A stretch of 27,700 bases of DNA, from the NCBI GenBank assembly GCA_910578035.1, contig CAJTOB010000042.1:1-27700 (forward strand), read 5' to 3'. Under the pieces are notes generated by a model, which ran no database searches, had not been told where the DNA came from, and worked only from the letters and a program-made list of their open reading frames with translations. Made by a program: the position numbers and the translations under genes. The stretch comes from an uncultured Muribaculaceae bacterium (GTDB lineage: Bacteria > Bacteroidota > Bacteroidia > Bacteroidales > Muribaculaceae). Of this stretch, positions 23,819-27,700 are shown in pieces (position 1 is the first letter of the stretch; every line of letters starts with the position of its first letter).

Positions 23819-24987
23819 TGAAAGTACTGCTGGTTCATAACGACTACGGGAAGTATTCGGGAGAGGAGGCGGTTGTCGACAAGATGGCAGCTATGCTGGG
23901 TGGACTCGGGCACGATGTCGCCCAGCTGAGAATGACCACCGCAGGCGCTCGCGAAAGCCTTTCCGGCAAAATTCGGGGATTCGTCTCCGGGGTCTACTGC
24001 CCTGGCGGCGTGAAGGCTATGCGAGAGGCGCTCAGGCGGGAGAAGCCCGATGTCGTAAACATCCACAACCTTTTCCCGTTCATCTCCCCCGCGGCCCTAA
24101 GGGAGTGCAAGAAAGCCGGAGTCCCTGTGATCATGACGGTCCACAACTTCCGCCTGATCTGCCCAACAGGGCTGTTTATGAGGAACAACCGTCCCTGCGA
24201 GCTGTGTCTCGAAAAAGGTAACGAATGGGGATGCGTCAGATACAACTGCGAGCACTCGATGCTGAAATCCGTTGGCTATGCCGCCCGCAATGCCGTTGCC
24301 CGCCTGCGCCGCCACTACCTCGACTGCGTCGACCGCTTCGCCTGCATCACCGACTTCCAGCGCCGCAAACTGATAGCGGCCGGATTCCCGGCGGAAAGAA
24401 TCGTCGTAATCCCCAACTCGATCGATGCCACTGCCGAACCGTCCGCCTCGACCGATGGCGGTTACGTAGCATTCAGCGGCCGTATAAGCGGCGAGAAAGG
24501 GGTGGATATGATTATCGAGACGGCTCGCCGCAACCCCGGCATACCCTTCCGCCTCGCCGGAGCCGTGCGCGACAAGGAGTTAGTGGAGAACCTTCCCGAA
24601 AACGTAAAGCTGATGGGGCATCTTAGCGGAGCTGGTTTCGAACGCTTCAACTCGGAAGCCCGCTTCTTCGTAATGGCAAGCCGCTGCTACGAAGGCTTCC
24701 CGATGGCGATTCTGGAGGCAGCCCGTTACGGCAAACCGACTATCGCCCCCGACCACGGCGGTTTCTCAGAAATCATCGGCAGAGGCACAGATGCGATCGG
24801 CGTGCTGTTCACTCCCAACGATACCGACTCTCTCTCCGCTGCCGTCTCGTCACTTTGGGCAGATTCCGCCGAATCAGCCCGACTCGGCGCGGCCGCTAAC
24901 AGCAAACTCCGCACCCGATATTCCACCGAGGTGATCTCCTCCAAGTGGGCATCCTTAATCACAGAGATTCAAAGCCGACCCATATAG
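23818..24987 (+). CDS. GT4-family glycosyltransferase with Cys-rich acceptor loop
   Basis: This is a GT-B glycosyltransferase of 389 residues. The N-terminus reads VLLVHNDYGKYSGEEAVVDK with the glycine loop, then VVNIHNLFPFISPAAL and MTVHNFRLICPTGLFM. A short cysteine-rich insert follows (CELCLEKGNEWGCVRYNC), whose spacing suggests a structural metal site or disulfides; I recall similar segments in other capsule GT4 enzymes. The donor domain has FSGRISGEKGVDMII and SRCYEGFPMAILEAARYGKP. It is high in GC, in contrast to the acyltransferase just upstream, and its ATG overlaps that gene's stop by one base. Confidence 0.92.
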   Translation: MKVLLVHNDYGKYSGEEAVVDKMAAMLGGLGHDVAQLRMTTAGARESLSGKIRGFVSGVYCPGGVKAMREALRREKPDVVNIHNLFPFISPAALRECKKAGVPVIMTVHNFRLICPTGLFMRNNRPCELCLEKGNEWGCVRYNCEHSMLKSVGYAARNAVARLRRHYLDCVDRFACITDFQRRKLIAAGFPAERIVVIPNSIDATAEPSASTDGGYVAFSGRISGEKGVDMIIETARRNPGIPFRLAGAVRDKELVENLPENVKLMGHLSGAGFERFNSEARFFVMASRCYEGFPMAILEAARYGKPTIAPDHGGFSEIIGRGTDAIGVLFTPNDTDSLSAAVSSLWADSAESARLGAAANSKLRTRYSTEVISSKWASLITEIQSRPI

Positions 24988-24991
24988 TGTT

Positions 24992-26032
24992 ATGTATGAA
25001 GTATTTACCCCCCATTTAAAGCAACGCAGCGCCGGGCTTGACATTGCCAGGTGCCTGGCGATACTTTTCGTAATCGCCGGACACTTTTTCATTAATACGC
25101 CGGCTCACGATGCTATATTCCAAGGGCCTTCGATGTTTCTGCAAGGAATGGGCCGAACTCTCTTTCAAGCCAATGTTCCCCTGTTCCTGATTCTTACAGG
25201 GTATTTAAACTTGAACAAGACAATCAGCCGAAAATACTATACAGGATTGATCGCAGTGATTCTGAGCTATGTATTCATCTCAGTCATCACCATACTTTTC
25301 CGAGAGCATTACGTTGGCGAACATTATTCCGCAATACAATGGATATTAAAGATAACTGATTTTTCTGCAATCAGTTATGCCTGGTATATCGAGATGTGGA
25401 TCGGCCTGTTCCTGCTCACTCCGTTCCTGAATATTCTGTGGAAAAACATCGAAACCAGACGGCACAAACACATCCTGATTCTGACGATGTATCTCCTGTG
25501 CGCCCTGCCTGACCTCTTCAACCGCTATGGAGTTCATCTTGTGCCGGGCTACTGGAAAGTCATCTATCCCTGCGCTTTCTACTTCATCGGAGCGTATATT
25601 CGTGAATACCGCCCGGAATGGTCGCGGCTCAGACTTTTTGGATTCATCATCCTGTGCTGCCTGATCAATCCTGTGTTCAACGCTTTGTTTGTCAAAAACC
25701 ACTCGATGATTCAGCTGATTGGCGGAGGGAACGGGGTTATCGGGATGCCGCTGGCTGCCGCCGTGTTCCTGGCAGTCTACCATCTTGATGTCAGAGCCGG
25801 ATGGTGCCGACGGATTCTGCAAAGCATCTCACAGGTATCGCTTGACATGTACCTTGCGAGCTATATGTTCGACGTGTTGTTTTACAATTATTTCAAAACA
25901 CATCATTACACCGACCAGGGGCAGTTCGGGGCATGGTTTTTCGTGATAGTGCCATTGGTGTTCGCGCGCAGCTACTTTTTCGCCATCGTAAAACGGCGGA
26001 CATTCGTATTGCTCCGCCTGCCTACCAAATAA
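24992..26032 (+). CDS. Acyltransferase-3 family membrane protein
   Basis: This 346-residue integral-membrane acyltransferase resembles the WecH/OafA branch: GLDIARCLAILFVIAGHFF with His31, QANVPLFLILTGYLN, AWYIEMWIGLFLLTPFLN, a YPCAFYFIGAYIREY helix and a final VSLDMYLASYMF segment. It probably transfers an acetyl or similar group to the glycan. A C6 run lies at codons 6-7 (25008-25013), shorter than the tracts in the other two acyltransferases. It begins 4 bases after the preceding stop. It is the third enzyme of this type in the locus, so several positions or alternative acylation patterns are likely. Confidence 0.88.
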   Translation: MYEVFTPHLKQRSAGLDIARCLAILFVIAGHFFINTPAHDAIFQGPSMFLQGMGRTLFQANVPLFLILTGYLNLNKTISRKYYTGLIAVILSYVFISVITILFREHYVGEHYSAIQWILKITDFSAISYAWYIEMWIGLFLLTPFLNILWKNIETRRHKHILILTMYLLCALPDLFNRYGVHLVPGYWKVIYPCAFYFIGAYIREYRPEWSRLRLFGFIILCCLINPVFNALFVKNHSMIQLIGGGNGVIGMPLAAAVFLAVYHLDVRAGWCRRILQSISQVSLDMYLASYMFDVLFYNYFKTHHYTDQGQFGAWFFVIVPLVFARSYFFAIVKRRTFVLLRLPTK

Positions 26033-26048
26033 ACTTATCATTATTACA

Positions 26049-26819
26049 TTGGAGACATATTTCAAAATACGTTACGAGTTTGACCGCGGGAGGGTGCACG
26101 AGGCCATAGCCGACAGGCTTGGAAAGCCCGGTTCCGACTATGTGTGCGTGGCCGACGGCGTGATCCTGAACACCGCCAACCGCAACGAGGAATACCTGCG
26201 GGTGGTCAACGGCGGCATGTTCTCGGTCTGCGACAGCAGCTACGTGCCCATGTATGTCAAATGGATCTACGGCCGGACCAGGGAGCAGTACTGCGGCAGC
26301 GACATCTTCATCGACATAGTGAATAGCCGCAAGTACCGCATGATATTCCTTGGCACCCAGCAGCCTATCCTCGACAGCCTCAGGGAGAGCCTCGCCCGGC
26401 ACAACCCCGACGTGAAGGACATGAAGTTCGTCGAACTCCCCTTCAGGCCCGTCGACGGCTTCGACTACCCCGCCATCGCCAGAATGATTGAGGAAGACGG
26501 GGCCGACATCGTCTGGATTGCACTCGGGGCGCCAAAGCAGGAGATATTCATGTCACGGCTGAAGCCCTGCCTCGGCCGCGGCGTGATGATCGCCGTCGGA
26601 GCGGCCTTCAAATTCTACAGCGGCGGCGACGCGGCCGTAAAACGCGCCCCGCGGTGGATGGTGCGCCACCACCTCGAGTTCGTCCACCGCATCGTCCAGG
26701 AGCCGAAGAAGCAGCTGCGGAGGTGCTTCAACATCGTCCGCACTCTTCCCTGGCTGCTTTACAGCGAATGGCGCGTGTCGAAGCGCGCATCCGCCCTAGC
26801 CGGCCGGGGCCGGGACTGA
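26049..26819 (+). CDS. WecG/TagA/CpsF-type GT26 glycosyltransferase
   Basis: GT26 enzymes add the second sugar to a lipid-linked initiating sugar. In E. coli WecG transfers N-acetylmannosaminuronate, and TagA transfers N-acetylmannosamine. The 256 residues contain the family motifs YVCVADGVIL (31-40), IVWIALGAPKQEIF (154-167), VGAAFKFYSGG and RAPRWMVRHHLEFVHRIVQE. The start is probably TTG at 26049, because the conserved YFKIRYEFD segment begins right after it and no ATG in frame precedes that segment. The gene is high in GC like the first three genes, and it closes the operon 16 bases after the acyltransferase stop. It would act early in repeat-unit assembly although it is last in gene order. 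Confidence 0.9.
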   Translation: METYFKIRYEFDRGRVHEAIADRLGKPGSDYVCVADGVILNTANRNEEYLRVVNGGMFSVCDSSYVPMYVKWIYGRTREQYCGSDIFIDIVNSRKYRMIFLGTQQPILDSLRESLARHNPDVKDMKFVELPFRPVDGFDYPAIARMIEEDGADIVWIALGAPKQEIFMSRLKPCLGRGVMIAVGAAFKFYSGGDAAVKRAPRWMVRHHLEFVHRIVQEPKKQLRRCFNIVRTLPWLLYSEWRVSKRASALAGRGRD

Positions 26820-26835
26820 TTCCGGCTATAATTTG

Positions 26836-26884
26836 AAAACAACGAGGAGGATGCCGCTCGTCGCGGCATCCTCCTCGTTGTTTT
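26836..26884. terminator. Bidirectional intrinsic terminator, 22-bp perfect stem
   Basis: The arms 26836-26857 and 26863-26884 are perfect complements around a 5-base loop TCGTC. An A run opens the left arm and a T run closes the right arm, so the structure can terminate transcripts from both sides. It lies between the end of the capsule operon and the convergent rubrerythrin gene, where such a terminator is expected. Confidence 0.93.
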
Positions 26885-26899
26885 TGCGGAAACGGAATC

Positions 26900-27457
26900 T
26901 TACTTGTTGTCGCCGAAGTAGCGGGCGTAGAGACCTGCGAAGTCGCGGCCGTGGCGGGCCTCGTCCTTATCCATTTCGTGCACGGTGTCGTGGATGGCGT
27001 CGAGGTTGGCCTTCTTGGCGTTGGCGGCGATGCGCATCTTGTCGGCGTTGGCGCCTGCCTCGGCCATCATGCGCTTGTAGAGGTTGGTCTTGGTGTTCCA
27101 CACGCAGTCGCCGAGCAGTTCGGCGAACTTCGAGGCGTGCTCGGCCTCTTCCCAGGCGTAGCGCTTGAACGCCTCGGCGATTTCGGGATAGCCCTCGCGG
27201 TCGGCCTGGCGCGACATCGCCAGATACATGCCGACCTCGATGCACACGCCCATAAAGTGGGCGTTGAGGTCCTTGATCATCTCCTCGTCGCAACCTTTGG
27301 CCACGCCGATTTCATGTTCAGTGACGAACTGGAGGGCCTCCTCAGGAGTCATTTCCTTGAACTTCGACTTGGGATCGCCGCAGAGAGGGCACTTTTCGGG
27401 AGCTTCGGCACCTTCGTGAACGTAGCCGCACACGGCGCAGATAAATTTCTTTGCCAT
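26900..27457 (-). CDS. rbr: Rubrerythrin with N-terminal rubredoxin domain
   Basis: This is a non-haem iron peroxidase used by anaerobes against hydrogen peroxide. The 185 residues begin with a rubredoxin-like iron site (CAVC and CPLC: Cys7, Cys10, Cys23, Cys26), followed by a ferritin-like four-helix diiron domain with E-x-x-H motifs (WEEAEHASKF and KDEARHGRDF). The rubredoxin domain is N-terminal, the reverse of classical rubrerythrin, so it belongs to the reverse-rubrerythrin type. The gene is high in GC, a housekeeping oxidative-stress gene unrelated to the capsule, and marks the right border of the locus. No consensus promoter was recognised upstream. Confidence 0.93.
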   Translation of the reverse strand: MAKKFICAVCGYVHEGAEAPEKCPLCGDPKSKFKEMTPEEALQFVTEHEIGVAKGCDEEMIKDLNAHFMGVCIEVGMYLAMSRQADREGYPEIAEAFKRYAWEEAEHASKFAELLGDCVWNTKTNLYKRMMAEAGANADKMRIAANAKKANLDAIHDTVHEMDKDEARHGRDFAGLYARYFGDNK

Positions 27458-27514
27458 TTGTGTTGTTGTATTTATAATTATTACTGTCCGCTAAACTTTT
27501 TTGAGCGATTGAAA

Positions 27515-27583
27515 AATTAGGGCTGATTCTTGCTAAGGCAAGCGACAAAAGTCGATTACCATTTGCAGGAGTCAGCCCTAATT
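27515..27583. repeat. Structured inverted repeat with nested hairpins upstream of rubrerythrin
   Basis: AATTAGGGCTGA (27515-27526) and TCAGCCCTAATT (27572-27583) pair perfectly, and the pairing extends to 17 of 19 bases. Inside are two small hairpins: CTTGC/GCAAG (27529-27542) and CGAC/GTCG (27543-27554). On the - strand the outer stem is followed by TTTTT, like an intrinsic terminator for something to the right. It could also be a pair of mobile-element ends or a folded RNA leader of the rubrerythrin gene. The pairing is seen directly; the role is not known. Confidence 0.6.
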
Positions 27584-27700
27584 AGTTATTTTTGGTGTCG
27601 CCAAACAAACCATGAATAACCATGAGCAAAAGTAGTAATTTCTTCGGACAGCCGACGCAATGGCACGGAAGAATGGATGAAACAGCTTCGCATCATTGAT
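27584..27700. other. Unresolved tail, possible edge of another gene
   Basis: No complete gene is visible. On the + strand a 25-codon frame from ATG 27622 begins MSKSSNFFGQP, which faintly resembles the N-terminus of some Bacteroidetes IS4-type transposases, but it stops at 27697-27699. On the - strand two frames stay open from the window edge to stops near 27580-27592, so a - strand gene could end here just before the inverted repeat. I cannot choose between these. Confidence 0.3.

Noticed and set aside
1..27700. CRISPR array, tRNA or rRNA genes
   Set aside because: No regularly spaced repeats and no tRNA-like or rRNA-like sequences were seen on either strand.

Overview
The window is most likely from a gut Bacteroidales genome (Bacteroides, Muribaculaceae or a relative). 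The reasons are a textbook Bacteroidetes-type promoter (TTTG, 20-bp gap, TAnnTTTG), a UpxY/NusG-like antiterminator opening a capsule locus, few visible Shine-Dalgarno sequences, an IS21-type IstB and an anaerobe-type rubrerythrin. I cannot assign a genus from the sequence alone.

Layout. Positions 1-628 hold the 3' part of an IS21-family istB. Positions 629-1015 are a gene-free control region. It has IS-end-like repeats, a 15-bp inverted repeat around an AT-rich segment (691-899), and then the promoter (919-950). From 1016 to 26819 every gene lies on the + strand, mostly with overlaps or gaps of a few bases, so the region looks like one transcription unit of about 26 kb for a capsule or exopolysaccharide. 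It starts with the antiterminator, the Wza-like export lipoprotein and the Wzc-like tyrosine autokinase, all high in GC. It then runs through a lower-GC variable interior: Wzx flippase, acyltransferase, PP-loop protein, pyruvyltransferase, two serine-acetyltransferase-like enzymes, several GT2 and GT4 glycosyltransferases, a GT2/PIG-L fusion, an ATP-grasp ligase, Wzy polymerase, a licD stub and two more acyltransferases. It ends with a WecG/TagA-type GT26. A strong hairpin (26836-26884) separates this unit from a convergent rubrerythrin gene on the - strand. The last 250 bases hold a structured inverted repeat and an unresolved tail.

How the genes work together. The glycosyltransferases build a lipid-linked repeat unit, Wzx flips it, Wzy polymerises it, and Wzc and Wza control length and export. 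Decorating enzymes (O-acyltransferases, pyruvyltransferase, hexapeptide acetyltransferases, PIG-L deacetylase, ATP-grasp ligase) vary the surface chemistry. No initiating phosphoglycosyl transferase and no nucleotide-sugar synthesis genes are visible, so those steps must be encoded elsewhere.

The main discovery candidate is a set of three long G/C homopolymers (C9 at 7397-7405, G8 at 15192-15199, G8 at 22807-22814), each placed where slippage would switch a decorating enzyme. The C9 gene looks shifted away from its natural C-terminus. The first G8 joins a complete glycosyltransferase in frame to a deacetylase that has no start codon of its own. The second G8 sits at the start of an acyltransferase. 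Together they suggest combinatorial slipped-strand phase variation of capsule decoration, in addition to any control at the promoter region.
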